Shown piece by piece: positions 1-12,079 of a stretch of DNA of 64,000 bases. A program made the translations under genes and the position numbers. The notes under the pieces were generated by a model. It made no database searches. It had not been told where the DNA came from and worked only from the letters and a program-made list of their open reading frames with translations. Every line of letters begins with the position of its first letter. Within the stretch, counting starts at the first letter, position 1. The stretch is from Allolobophora icterica (taxonomy: Eukaryota > Annelida > Clitellata > Crassiclitellata > Lumbricidae): assembly GCA_963556255.1 (NCBI GenBank), contig OY744613.1, positions 46,347,546-46,411,545 of the forward strand, read 5' to 3'.

Positions 1-493
1 TGTCTCGGATGTTGGATCATATTCTTCGTGGCGCCTATGCCTTCGTCGACCCTCACGGGATCACCGTCTCTCACTCTTTCCGTCGTCCCTGCCACCTCCC
101 TCTGTCCCTCCGTTTCTCCTTCGTCTCTTTGAGTGATGATTTCAGTTCGTGCCGTCATCTCCTGCTCTCGCGCCAATGCCGAGGTCATCGGAGCAATCGG
201 AGGCAGCCCCGAGCCAGGGCACGGGTTATTCCTTGGGCCATGTGAGTGCACGGTACCGTCACGCAGGTGCAGCTGCCTAACCGCCAAGCACCTGCTACAT
301 ACGCCGTTAGCTTTGACCCTTGACGGCTTAGTGCACGGTTCAGTGCACAGCAAAACCTCGGGCTCTGATTGGTTGGCTTGCGATTGGCTGGGCCGTCTCA
401 GCATGGCACTTCACTGTATTATCGCCCAGTCGACAAAGCCGATAAAAGTCTCCAAAATACGGCCTAGAAACAACATAACAGGACTAACCAAAG

Positions 494-494
<1 letters not shown>
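1..494. other. Leading non-coding stretch, no gene recognised
   Basis: Both strands have short open frames, but none has a recognisable domain or a plausible start context. The sequence is moderately GC-rich, with an inverted GTGCAC motif around 330-350. I see no repeat boundary. It could be flanking retrotransposon or host intergenic DNA. Confidence 0.4.
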
Positions 495-543
<49 letters not shown>

Positions 544-568
544 GATTATGATTATGATTATTATTATG

Positions 569-654
<86 letters not shown>
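495..654. repeat. (TTA)n microsatellite
   Basis: About 160 bp of TTA repeats with a few TGA interruptions near 541-570. The long poly-Tyr and poly-Ile open frames across it are artefacts of the repeat. Confidence 0.95.
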
Positions 655-1512
655 GGAATAGCTCTGGACAGAAAGCATTCTATTCATGGGTGAAAAGTTT
701 TACCTGATCTGAAAGTAAAGATTGGTAATGAGTCTCATATGAAGTGTAACGCTCGATGGATCTGAGATATGGACTACAAGAAAGACACAAAATTGAGATC
801 CTGGAGACTTTGCAATGTAGGCCTAGACATGGAATGAATTAGCAGAATTTTGCTGGGGTGATCTTGAGAAAATAATAAGGTTGTGATCTTGGTGATATTA
901 AAATTAACACAAGCGAATATAGTAGAATACAGGGAAATCAGTTACATGTAGACCTACTTAGGCCAAGCCTAAAGACATTTTACAAGCGAAAATTGTTTTT
1001 TCCCGTTCTATTCAAGAAATCTCTAGTTTGAATTTCATTTGTGTACATAACGGTAGCAGTAGTAAGTTTTCCCAAATGTATTAACGCACAGTCGCTGATA
1101 TTTATAAAACAGAGTTAGAGAAGTGTGTTTCTATTTTATGATCACCTATAACTTTAAAGTGTGCTGCTGTGCTGCATCAGTGGTTTAAAATGCGTAAACA
1201 ATATTAAATTACGGTACCTGACGTTTTAACTGCTTCGATAAAGTAGAAGTTCCCTAGAAGGAACCAAATCACTGTAGTCTGCAACATGAACATGGCTCTC
1301 CTCTCTGTTACAAAGACATCGATCGGAAATTTGTTATATATTTCGGTAAATATCTCGTATATTTTATTTATTTTAGCACTGTCTAAAACTTGTCTTCATC
1401 ATTTAAATGTACAAACCCAAAGCCTAATCTGCAGATTCTCCTAATCTGTTGCTTATTAAGTCATGCCGTTTACGCAGACACTAATTATATTCCAATTATT
1501 ATTATTATTATT
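655..1512. other. AT-rich intergenic stretch, no gene seen
   Basis: No coding frame of note on either strand and no transposon ends that I can pair. A short TTA run at about 1495-1512 lies next to the first piggyBac-like element. Confidence 0.4.
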
Positions 1513-2229
1513 TTAACCCTTCGTCGGGCGTGGGGTCAAAAATGACCCCAGAGCGCATTTTCAAACTATGGTTCGATATCAAAAACTGAAATGGCTGCCG
1601 TGAATTTTTACGAGAATTATTGCATTGGTTATCTCTACGTATTCCAGTTGAGTTTGCATGCGAATTTTAGATGGACAAAAAATTACACGACATTTATACA
1701 CTTAAGGTCATGGGGTCATTTTTGACCCCATTACTCATTATTGATATTTCTTTCTCATTTGACAGTCTAAAGTTGCAAATTGCCCACAATTTTACTTCCT
1801 TATTTATTGTTACTCTTTACACAACGCTCAAGGTGCAATGATTCAAGGGCAGAGGCGCAACTTTGGTCTAAAAAGTGGGGGGTACCAGTTTTGTGCATAT
1901 ACGAAGCAAGGCCGAGACTGCAATCTCTGGGAAGGTACAATAATAAGATATTGACTGATGTACAAAAAGTGGGGTGTACGGTACCCCCAGTCCAAACAGT
2001 GGGTAGGGCCCTCGTACCCCACAAATTACGCCTATGATCCAGGGCCATTCCTGACAATTGGCGAATGGCTCGCTTCATATCGAGGGCGGTGCAAAATCCG
2101 TACAAAATTCGTCAAAGCCGGCAAAATACGGCATAAAGTTATGGATGTGCTGCGATGCTGAAACGAAGTACGTGTACAATGCCAGCATATAGGCCCTATT
2201 GCAGCAAAGAGAGCCCTGATGCAGCTTCA

Positions 2230-2990
2230 ACCAAAGATCTGGGAGGAACATTGAACGTCAGCTCATATACCTTCTTGAATGTGGAGGTCGCAACATTACC
2301 ACTGATAACTGTCGACCCTCGCTGGCCCTAGCTACAGATGTTCTGAAGATAAAAGAAATCGACTTTGGTTGGTACTATTCGTACTAATCGAGTAGATTTG
2401 CCTAAAAAATTTGTTTCTCCCTGAGGACGCGAGATTGTACTCATCCTTTGTCGGGTTCAATGAGACCGGCGACTTGTCATTGCTTTCTTACAACTGGTCA
2501 TCGTCTTGTTGACTATGCACATCTCCAATGGAACTTTTATCAAAACACCAAGGAAGCTTCCAGAGGTTATCAACTTCTACAACAAGACCAAAGTAGTTGA
2601 TTAGGCTGACCAGATGATTCAGCACAAAGTTCTCAACCAGCCTTCGGCAGGCAGTGCCGTTCTGCAACCTGGTGGATATTCCGGCACTTCAGGCTTACGT
2701 CCTTCATGAGAAATTGAATGTGGACAAAGCTCCAGTGAGAAAGCGTCATCAAGAAGCTGGGAAAAAGACCTTCGCCAAGAGCTTCAGGAACAGCGATGCA
2801 ACTCAGCATGGGCTGATTAGAGGATGACTTTTAGACGACACTCTGGAACCTCCAAAGAAATGAGGTCGCTGCCAAGTTTGTCCCAGACAGACAAAAAAGC
2901 CACGGCTGTGTGCAAGGCATCTCATAAGAATGTGTGCACTGTCCACTGTCAAATCTTCTGTCAGACATGTCTCTTCGCTGATTGATGAAA
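2230..2990 (+). pseudogene. piggyBac transposase relic
   Basis: In shifting plus-strand frames there are piggyBac-type blocks in the expected order. Near 2285 is a GRNITTDN-like segment followed by SLALATDVLKIKE, which corresponds to the family's conserved DN(F/W)FTS..LA..L block around a catalytic Asp. Near 2513-2600 is LLTMHISNGTF followed by PEVINFYNKTK and, after a stop, ADQM; this matches the family's late YN..MGGVD..DQ block. Near 2860-2985 is a Cys-rich tail (GRCQVCPRQTKKA...CQIFCQTC), which matches the C-terminal cross-brace zinc finger. Frameshifts and stops separate the blocks, so it is dead. Lying inside TTAA-flanked ends supports the assignment. I rate the family call high and the exact limits low. 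Confidence 0.82.
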
Positions 2991-3064
2991 TACTTTCCTA
3001 AGCTCCTAGCAGTCTCCTATGTTCATTCTAGCGTCATTTCATTGTACTGAGGGCACTAGCCTAT

Positions 3065-3475
3065 ACATTAAGGTAAGAACAGTATTACAAGTCTATGTTT
3101 GTATGTGGCGTCATGACATCATGATGTGACGTCATGTCATGACACCACGTCATGACGTCATGTCATGAGAAAGCGTCATTATATTGTATTGAGGGTGTTG
3201 AACATTAGGGTAGGAACAGCATTACAAGCCTATGTTTGTATGTGGCGTCATGACATCATGACGTGACGTCATGTCATGACACCACGTCATGACAACACGT
3301 CATGACGTCACGTCATGACGTGTTGTCATAAGGAAGCGTCATTATATTTTATTGAGGGCGCTAAACATTAGGGTAAGAACAGTATTACAAGCCTTTTGTT
3401 GCATGTGGCGTCATGACATCATGACGTAACGTCATGCCATGACGTCATTTTATGACGTCTCGTCATGAGGAAGTA
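3065..3475. repeat. Tandem repeat rich in TGACGTCA palindromes
   Basis: Three imperfect direct units (the shared word ATTACAAG at 3084 and 3221, and ATTACAAGCC at about 3384) each hold a run of TGACGTCA, GTCATGAC and related palindromes. The half-site TGACG is repeated many times on both strands. TGACGTCA is the consensus CRE/ATF site, but the context inside a transposon suggests a hairpin-prone subterminal repeat rather than a host enhancer. Confidence 0.8.
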
Positions 3476-3716
3476 CAACAAATAATGACATTTCAATGAA
3501 TAATAATAATAATGACCTTCTCGTGCAATCTAAGTGCTTATTTTATTCGAATTACATGATAACTACTGTGGGGTCAAAATTGACCCCACGCCCTTAGTTG
3601 TATAGTTTTTTTCCGCCCGACGAAGGGTTAACGCCCGAGGTAAAAATAATCCCTCGGGCTCTTAGAAACTATCCGAAGAGCTTTGTGGTTCTGGAGGTAA
3701 CGGTCATCTTCACTGG

Positions 3717-4560
3717 TCAATTGTGTAAAAGTGCATCGATATGCAACGGCATTAAATCGTTACGTGCAAATTGAAAGACACAAATTGAAATTGAAAGACG
3801 CTGAAAGAGGCGTGCTGTCTCCTGCGAGTCCTCTGAAACAATGGTCAAACGCCGACCTAGTTCTGATAAGAACTCTCGGCCCTGGGCATTGAAAAGGCCC
3901 AGGGTTTCCAGTGCCACTGAAACGAAATTGTGGGTAGTGGTGATTTCTGCGTACTGTGTGGTCTTTCTGGTGGCTGCTGCTACTGACGTTATGGAAGTCA
4001 GGTGTATATACGAGTGTGCACACGTGTGTACACTGGTGATGTCCCAATTCATGTATTTCTATCTTGACCACGGGACAAACGTTGCTCCATCTCTTCTTCT
4101 ACCATTGCTTCGAAATAATCCTGTTGGTTCCATGGTGCTCGGAACTTCAGCTCGCTGGAGGGCTTTCCAGTCTCCAGATTATATTATTTATTGTAAAATG
4201 CCTGCTTGCTCGCCCTCAGGAAGGTCTACTCCTTGGTCCGTAACCACACCGCACTGGCATTGGTGTCGCTCTCTGGCGTAGACCAATCGCCACACGGACA
4301 GCCTCATCGCTGAGACACAGCCCACAGGATGCAATTGGGAATACCGCCATTCAATATCCTGCGTGAACGGAAGTCACTGCCCCCAACCTATCCCTGTTGA
4401 GCGGCTTTGTCACCGAGGCCCACACCTCCGATATATCTTTCTCAATCAGCGGTTTGCCCCAAACATTTTGAGCAGTGACGTCCGGGAGCGTCGTCCCGCG
4501 AGCGGAAAAATTTCATCCCTAAAGACGTTTTGCCAGTCCTCCGAATGAAGAATAGCGGTT
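3717..4560 (-). pseudogene. Fragment of RLE-type non-LTR retrotransposon ORF (copy 1)
   Basis: On the minus strand, 3740-3960 encodes FVSVALETLGLFNAQG...GRRLTIVSEDSQETARLFQRLSI. This aligns clearly with the C-terminus of the copy at 4890-5909 (FVPLAMETLGPINNKG...GRHLTQITGDARQTSFLFQQLSV). Further upstream (4240-4350), in another frame, a segment with CGLCLSDEAVRVAIGLR matches CGLRLSDEAIRVAVGLR of that copy. The zinc-knuckle and endonuclease parts between them are missing or scrambled. It is therefore an internally deleted paralogous copy, in the same orientation as its neighbour and separated from it only by a microsatellite. Confidence 0.75.
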
Positions 4561-4579
4561 CCGAGATTTCTGGCTGATG

Positions 4580-4871
<292 letters not shown>

Positions 4872-6082
4872 AATATTGATCTGAAATTGTTATATTTCCT
4901 TGATCGCGGGAAGCGATTTGGTAAAAGAACCGCTGAAAGCCACAGCATTGAACCGCTGGACAGTCACCGACAGTTGTTGAAACAGGAAGCTGGTCTGTCG
5001 GGCATCGCCTGTGATCTGAGTGAGGTGGCGGCCAATGTCTGCAACGAGAGCAAGGCCTTTGTTGTTGATGGGGCCAAGCGTTTCCATGGCCAGCGGGACG
5101 AAGAAATCAGTGTGAAGGAGCGCGTTGTATTTTGCGTTCTTTCGGCTGTCAGCAAGCTCGGCAGCCGCTCCGGTTTGAATGGCTGTAGTGGGTAAATAAG
5201 ATACCGCGATCGTGTCCACAACCGTGGCGTCCCACACCAGACTCCGACCCGCCCTCCATGGGACGAGGGTATTGCCGTCCGGTTTCTTGCCATCCGTGCG
5301 GATAAGGCCTTGTGGTTCTTTGACTGCCGGAAAAAATGCTTTTGTTAGGTTGCGGCAGATCAGGACGTTGAGAGCGGCATGGCGGGCCAATCGACCGAAG
5401 CAAAGAGTACATGATAGGCTGTGTGTGCCTCTAGCAGTGACCAATGCACCGCAGGCGCATGTGTGGGGTTCGCAGATGTTGGCTCCCAAGCGTAGGCCAA
5501 CCGCCACTCTGATCGCCTCGTCGCTCAGCCTTAGGCCGCAAGATGTAATCGGCAAGCAGTGAAGCCAGTCGCTGGCGTGTTGGGCGGAAACGGCTCTCAG
5601 TCGGGTCTGTGCTTCCGTCTCAGTTAGTGCAGTATTTAGCTCCTGGAGCAACTTTTGAAGGCGCGGTCTGTCCCATTTGGATTGAATATGTATTGGGAAG
5701 TCGTCAGCTATTGTAATGCCTGTTTCCGATTGCCACTGCAAAGATGACGTCGCAAAGTGCAACTCGGGCTGGAGAGCGGTCCCACCTAGGACGTTGGACT
5801 GGAGAGCGAGGGTGCCCGCGGCTGATGCCAAAAGGCGGGTAGTGCCAGCGACGACACCCTTCGTATGCCCAGACCGCCCAAGTCGATAGGTAGAGTGGTC
5901 TGCAGCCATTGAGGTTCGGTGAAGGTGATGTTAAGAATGTCTTCGAGACCTTTCCGCAGGATACGGTCATAGTCTGTCAATCGGGGATCATTCGTACATG
6001 GCGTGCAGCGGAGTGTGCATAGTAGTTTAGGAGTGCCTAGAGAGCTTCTTAGAATTAGCAGAGCGTCTTGCCGCGTTATTAA

Positions 6083-7425
6083 CCCTTATAGGGTCACGAT
6101 ATTTCTCAACCGATTTTGGTCACCGGGGGGTAAAAAAATACCCCAACTGTGATTCGCATGATTCCTATGATAAACTCCGATTTTCAAGTATAAAACCACA
6201 GTACAAATAATAAACGCATAAATACATGCATATATATACATACATGTATGTACATGCATACCTACACAACTACATACATACATGTATGTGCATACATACA
6301 TACACACGCACTTATATACAAATAGGTACATGTATATATATATACACACTTTGTCTTTGATATGTATGTTTGTGTGCACGTGCTTAAGTATGTAATACAC
6401 ACAATGTCATGTATGTATATGCTTACATACATACATACATTCATGCATACATGCATGCATGCATATATGCATGAATGCATGGGGGGTTCAAGACAAATTG
6501 ACGTCAACAATAATTTTTATCAAAACGCATGTATGTTTTATGTATGTATGTTGTATGTATCTACGTGTGCATACAGGTTGGTATGTATACATTTGTGTAT
6601 GTATGTATGTATGTAAGTATGTATGTACGTACATGTATGTATGTATGTGTGTATGTATATGTTTATGTACGTACATGTATCTATGTATGTATATATGTAC
6701 GTGTGTATGTATGTATGTGCATACATGCATGTATGTATGTATGGATGTATGTATGCATATATGTACATATATGTGTATGTACATACATGTATATTTTTAT
6801 GTATGTATGCATGTATATGTGTATTTACGTACATGTATCTATGTATGTATATTTGCACGTGTGTACGTATGTGTGTACATACATGTATGTATGTATGTAT
6901 GTATGTATGTATGTACGTGTGTATGTATGTATGTATATATGTACGTGTGTATGTATGTATGTATGTATTTACATGTATGTATGTATGTATGTACGTACGT
7001 ACATACGTGTGTATGTATGTATGTTTGTATATATGTATGTATGTATGTACGTGTGCATGTATGTATGTATGTACGTGTGTTTTTATGTATGTGTGTATGT
7101 TTGTATATATGTATGTAGGTATGTATGTATGTTGTATCTATGTATATTCCGGCGGATCCCCGGAATAGCGGACCTGAACCTGTGTAAAGCATGCATAATG
7201 TTATGTTTATAAATTCCTGAGTAAAATAGCTACGACGTGGTGCATTTTCGTACTTTATAGCATATTTGGGTGCATGACTAACTAATGAAACTGGATGCAT
7301 TCTGTGGATGAAACATATTTAGGAAAAGTCATAGAAGCGATTTCTTCAACTATTTTCAGGGATTAAAATTTCCGCGAAAAACCGACGTGGGGGTATTTTT
7401 TTACCCCCCGTTGACCATATAAGGG
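6083..7425. mobile_element. piggyBac-like MITE filled with (TATG)n
   Basis: The ends are CCCTTATAGGGTCA (left) and, inverted, CCCTTATATGGTCA (right), abutting TTAA at 6079-6082 and 7426-7429. Just inside each end lies GGGGGGTA-A-rich-TACCCC, a hairpin motif laid out like the one in the 1517-3627 element. No transposase remnant is visible. Removing the element with one TTAA rejoins the host retrotransposon frame exactly (…LCL | ITRQDA…), which confirms the boundaries. Confidence 0.88.
6185..7140. repeat. Inverted (CATA)n / (TATG)n microsatellite
   Basis: The left part (about 6220-6500) is dominated by ACATACAT-type repeats on the plus strand. The right part (about 6530-7140) is dominated by the complement, TATGTATG, with TACGTACA and TGCATGCA junctions. 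The tract can fold back on itself. The long open frames rich in Tyr, Met, Val and Cys across it are repeat artefacts. Confidence 0.92.
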
Positions 7426-7894
7426 TTAAACATAGTCTCTTTAAAGCCCTGTCCAGCTCCTTCACCCGGGTTTCTAGGGCGGTCTGAAGGGCAAGTTCTG
7501 TGGAAAGCGGTGCTCCTAAGAGCATTGCCGATTCCGGGGCCGTGCGTGTAAATTGGCTGAAAGCGTATTGTTGGAACTGTTCGTGGTCACCTGCTATCAA
7601 TTCGCATTTTGCTCTGTTGAAGCTTAGGCCCAGGTCTGCAAATTCAGTCTCCAGAAGTGAAATGTCCGTCGCCACCGTATCCGCCGGCCCTCCCAGGGAG
7701 ATGTCGTCGAGATAGCCAAAGGCTAGAGGTGAGATTAGTTTAAGCAGGGATGGTTGTAGCGGGAGGCAAAAAAGAAGAGGACCTAAAGGATCGCCTTGTT
7801 GTGGACCGACTCTGGATTGTATGATGTAGTTGCCGAATTTGAGCTGAGACGTCTCCGCGTAAGGACTTTTGGGGAATCCCATCTTTGTACACAC

Positions 7895-8409
7895 GAAAAG
7901 TTGATTTCTCTGTCAAAAAAAGTTTTTTTTAGTCATTGCTCCCAAAAACTGTCCCAAAATCGTCCCTCAAAAAGTCTGACGACCTTTTTTAGGAATTCGT
8001 CTCCAGAAAAACCTTGATGACCTTTTTTTAGGAATTCATCTCCAAAAGAAATCTCTTTTGTGCAGTTTATCTTGGCTTTTCATTTTACTATTGGGACAAA
8101 TCTTTCATACTCCTTGAACATAGGCCTACATTGCCTGGGACAAAGCAGCCTCACTACTGGGACAAATCCTGAGACTACTGCATGGGATATGATTTGTCAT
8201 ACAGTTAAAATATGCCCTGCCGCCCTCCGTACCCTCCAACCAGAGGGGCCCCGCAAGGAAGGAGGCCCCTAAAAGTGGCAAAAAATAACCGTGAACGGCG
8301 TGAAGTCATTATGATACTGTTCTGGTACATTATAATACGGAAATGGAATACATGTACACTAAGGGTGTTTTATGATGCACATGATTTTTTTAACTCAAAG
8401 ATCTTTTAA
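7895..8409. other. Intergenic, no gene recognised
   Basis: This follows the abrupt 5' end of the retrotransposon. The stretch 7910-8045 contains two related segments ending in GACCTTTTTTTAGGAATTC (about 7979-7998 and 8018-8036), a short direct repeat. No coding signal seen. Confidence 0.4.
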
Positions 8410-10731
8410 CGGCCAGGTCGAATTATCATGCCAATTAGCGTATAAACGCCATATCCGAAATTATATCGCGATAGCTGAACATTTGGGACTGGCGCAAGGC
8501 GACCGAAATTAGGAACCCGGTGACCTGTCTCGGCTTGGCCAAAGTTTTAGACGTTACGATGTCTGTTCTTCGTGTTTTCGATCTTCAACATAATTATAGT
8601 AATTAATTAAGCTATTGTGGTTTTCTAGAGGAGACACCTGGTGCTACATCAGTAGCATGGTATTTAACGCGAGTGGCTGTCTGCCTTGGTAAGAGTATGT
8701 GTTTGATCCCCGAATGAGTTTGTGCCAATCAGATAATGTCGTGGTTTCCGATCGGAGCAAGCTGTCTACAACAATAATTCCCTCGCCCATGACGATATCG
8801 TGCAAGCATGGCGGTAGCGACGGAGGTTTCTCTGTTGGCAACATCATCTGAGGAAGAGGCGTCATCAAATGGCTCAGAAAGAGAACCAGAACCTTCAACG
8901 TCAGCTGGACCACCAAAGCGGCGAAAGGGTACAAGCTCTGTAGTTACCCGTGATGTTGCAGCAGCTCTAGATCGTACCAAAACCAGCAGCAGGAATGCCT
9001 CTCACATTTTCTCTGCTCTCCCTGCATCCAATCTGTATGCAACACCAGCTGGTGAGCTGATCATCAGTCCTTCTGCTATCCATCGAGCAAGGAAGGATAA
9101 CCGTGCAGCCCTAGCAGCTGAGATTCGTGAATCTTTCGATCCGAAGGTTCCCCTTACTATCCACTGGGACGGCAAGATCATGCCAGATTTTGCAGAAACT
9201 GGACGAGTGCGCGTTGATCGTCCTCCAATAATGGTATCTGGTAAGGATGTGACCAAACTATTGGCCATCCCCAAACTCCAATCCGGGACTGCTGCCTTCA
9301 TGGCAGATGCGTGTTTGGCCGAGATCAGAAGTTGGGGATTGGAAGACAGAATCGTGGCCACGTGTTTCGACACAACGGCGAGTAACACGGGTTGCAAGGG
9401 CGGCGTATGCATCAAGCTGGAAAAGGGAATTAGGAAAAGACCTCTTGAACCTTGCCTGTCGACATCATGTTTCTGAAATTGTTCTGGAAAAGGTATTTTC
9501 ACTGCATGATTCTGTAAGGTCTCCAAAATTGAAACTCTTCAGTCATTTCCGTGACTTCTGGCCGCAAATCGATCAGACCAAGTATCGCACAGCAATGGAG
9601 GATAAAGACGCACCACAAAGAGTCAAAGAAATTCGAGAGAATGTCATCATCTTCGCACTGCAGCAACTGAATGCTGAATACCACAGAGACGACTACGAAG
9701 AGCTACTAGAACTAACAGTCATTTTCCTAGGAGGGATTCCACCGAAAGGAATAAAGTTCAGGTACCCAGGGGCATTTCACCGCGCGCGTTGGATGGCACG
9801 TGCGGTTTATGCAATCAAGATGTGGCTTTTCAAAGAGCAGTTTCCCATTCAACATCACCAGAGGGCATCTCGACAATCTTACTCTCAAAAGATGTGGAAT
9901 CATCTACTTCGAGTTTCACTTTTGTGACCACAACCTACGTGGAGTACTGGTTCACCTGTACATCACCCAATGAAGCCCCAAGGAACGATCTTCAATTCTT
10001 GAAGGCAATCCATACTTACCCAGACAAGGAAGTCTCACAGGTCGCCCTAACAGCATTTTCCCGACACCTTTGGTATTTGTCGGAGACCTTGGTTGGCCTC
10101 AGCCTTTTTGACGATTCAGTCACCTTCGACGAAAAACAGCGCATGGTCTATAACATGCGCAACAATCAGGGATCCGACGAACCTCCAAAGAGGCTTCCTC
10201 CCATACATGATCCATCTACAAAAGCGCTATCCGATTTTTTTACCACTTCTACCATCAAACTTTTCCAGCTCCTCAAATTCGATTACGCTTTTCTTGATCG
10301 AGATCCACAACAATGGGAGTCAGAGCATTCGTTCAATGAGGCGAAAGACATCATATCCGCCCTAAGAGTGACGAATGATTAAGCGGAGAAAGGAGTGGCT
10401 CTAATGCAGTCCTTCAATGAAGCCCTGATTCGAAATGAGGAAGAGAAACAATTTGTTCTTCAAATGGTTGAATACCATCGAAATAGATTTCCAAAAGCAC
10501 TAAAGGGACTAAGTAATGACAAATGACTGAAGGTTCTTGGTTTGCTTTTGCCTTATTTTTAATGTTTAAGTGTTGAAATTGTTTGGATTTTCGAGAATTA
10601 CAATGTATGACATTGTTTTCTAAGTGGTAATTTTTCCCGGGCTTTGCGCCAGTTCTAAATCTCTTTTGATTTTCATCTAATTTGACAAATGTTAATGTTT
10701 CTCAAGGTGGAACACAAAAACAACCTGGCCG
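8410..10731 (+). mobile_element. Putative DNA transposon carrying the broken gene at 8808-10525
   Basis: CGGCCAGGT at 8410-8418 is mirrored by ACCTGGCCG at 10723-10731. Further in, GGACTGGCGCAA (about 8487-8498) is mirrored by TTGCGCCAGTTC (about 10643-10654). Paired inverted motifs flanking a multicopy-type gene suggest terminal and subterminal repeats of a transposon. I could not find a convincing target-site duplication, so the exact ends are tentative. Confidence 0.5.
8808..10525 (+). pseudogene. Transposase-like multicopy gene, broken by two frameshifts and a stop
   Basis: Starts at ATG 8808 with a Ser/Glu-rich N-terminus (SSEEEASSNGSEREPEPS). It continues through LTIHWDGKIMPD, VDRPPIMVSG, ATCFDTTASNTG, LACRHHVSEIVLEKVF, ELTVIFLGGIPPKG and AFHRARWMARAVYAIKMWLF to HLWYLSETLVGLSLFDD. 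The tail after a TAA at 10380 (AEKGVALMQSFNEAL...LQMVEYHRNRFP) stays in the same frame as the preceding block. Frameshifts lie near 9430 and between about 9850 and 9900. I recognise the motif order as a large repetitive family found in many invertebrate genomes. The DTTASN...CRHH pairing resembles the catalytic core of hAT-type transposases, but that superfamily assignment is only an inference. The N-terminal 222 codons are clean, so decay seems fairly recent. Confidence 0.7.
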
Positions 10732-12079
10732 ATATTAATTTTGAAACTTCAAATTATAGACACACCCTAATGTACACTGTATACATAATATGAACCCTGT
10801 ATAATATTGTAACGGAATTGGGCTTGTTATAACTGAAATTAAAATTGCATCGACTGATTATGGTATTTCACAATATTGCCGCCTGGTGAAAATTTTATTC
10901 GAACTTTAATATTCGTTTGTATTGTTTTGAGAAATGCGCCATACTGAGAGGTTGTGCCTTGGACTCTCGTACCGAGGCTATAATCGCATGTGTGTTTCGC
11001 TCTACATTGGCTTCTTGCATCTGAGCCTATCCGCTTCAAGCTATCACTCTCTTATTTCGTCAAATCGAAGCTTCGAAACCGCGATTAAAACACCAAGCAA
11101 AATATTAAGTGAACGAAGTCGCTAGCAGTCGATAGCTTAGCGACTGGTTTCTATTAGAGGTCTTAGCGGCGGTGGATGGCGGCGGCGCCGATGACTGGCT
11201 GTGTTCCGGATAATAATATTTGTATAGCGTCAAATCTCAGTATAGTATAGGCCTATATTGGCATTTTACGCCACAGTAGGTATTTATCCGGGACAGAGGT
11301 GCAGTGAAAGCACGTGAACAGCTCTGCAGATGAAACGGTGTCGAAAATGTTCTATCTCATCGACCGGACTTCCTTACTTTTGAAATCCCTCACAATGCAA
11401 CTTTCGTGATTAGAATTTGCTGAGAGCTAACAAAATCTACAGTAATAGTATATTGACTTGAAAGATTTAAGTTGAAAACCTGTGCAAATTAAAACATGAA
11501 ATACCAGCTGTAGCTGACCTTTGCGAGAACACAACCAACGAAATCAAGAAGAAAAGTGTTGTTGTCTTAGAAGTCTTCGTCCAAATGACTTGCTGCGGTG
11601 TTGAAGCCAAACGAACAGTGTAACAATGGATTCACACCGCGACTTTAAATAGTTGGCGAAGCATGCATTATCAATGCGTTGTTTTTCCAACTTTCTAACA
11701 AAATTTATGTTTGCTGATAATGTCTATGTAAAGTGTGATTAATTTAAATAAATGCAAACGCACACGCTAATACTTTTGCATAAGGAAACGAAGAAACTAA
11801 AACAAGAAATTAAGATAGCAGTTATATAATGTGTTTCTTGAACAACTCTATTAAAAAAACAGATAACATTGCTGAAAACAGGCAACGCATTAAAATTCAA
11901 AAACCAAACATGAATAATTGAAACTACATTAGAGGCAAAAAGATGAAATCAGAAATCTGTCATACAAAGATTACATCACCTCATATATTATACGCAAGCG
12001 AAATATCAAGTAAGCAATGTTCACAGAAAGACTATTGCCAGGTGCGTAAGCAACTAAGCCAGTGATGTGTAGCGAATGA

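Larger units (their letters stand above)
1517..3627 (+). mobile_element. Decayed piggyBac-like DNA transposon (2.1 kb)
   Basis: Both ends carry the same perfect 14-bp inverted repeat, CCCTTCGTCGGGCG, and each end abuts TTAA (1513-1516 and 3628-3631). TTAA duplication with CCC termini is the piggyBac superfamily signature. Just inside each end is a hairpin-forming motif: GGGGTCA and TGACCCC around an A-rich (left, near 1532) or AT (right, near 3571) centre. The interior holds remnants of a transposase (2230-2990) and a palindrome-rich tandem repeat (3065-3475). The element is non-autonomous today because the coding region is broken. Confidence 0.88.
4890..7894 (-). pseudogene. Non-LTR retrotransposon pol: reverse transcriptase and restriction-like endonuclease, split by an insertion
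   Basis: On the minus strand, 7894-7430 encodes a reverse transcriptase palm segment with GPQQGDPLGPLLF and the catalytic box YLDDISLGG. A piggyBac-like element (6083-7425) then interrupts it. The frame resumes at 6082 and runs to about 5786, shifts once near 5830, and continues to 4890. The C-terminal part has a CACG...GTHSLSC zinc knuckle (about 5440), followed by KPDGNTLVPW and GRSLVWDATVVDT. These fit the K/R-PD...D pattern of restriction-like endonucleases in R2-type non-LTR elements. A C-terminal LETLGPIN...FLFQQLS block follows. The 5' part (N-terminus and early RT motifs) is absent beyond 7895. It is a dead copy: 5'-truncated, frameshifted and interrupted. The clade (R2-like or another RLE group) is my inference. 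Confidence 0.82.

Noticed and set aside
495..687. Long open frames on both strands across the TTA tracts (poly-Tyr, poly-Ile)
   Set aside because: They are produced by the triplet microsatellite and have no other sequence content.
6362..7300. Several open frames of 150-230 codons rich in Tyr, Met, Val, Cys or His
   Set aside because: They are six-frame readings of the TATG/CATA microsatellite, which has no stops in many frames.
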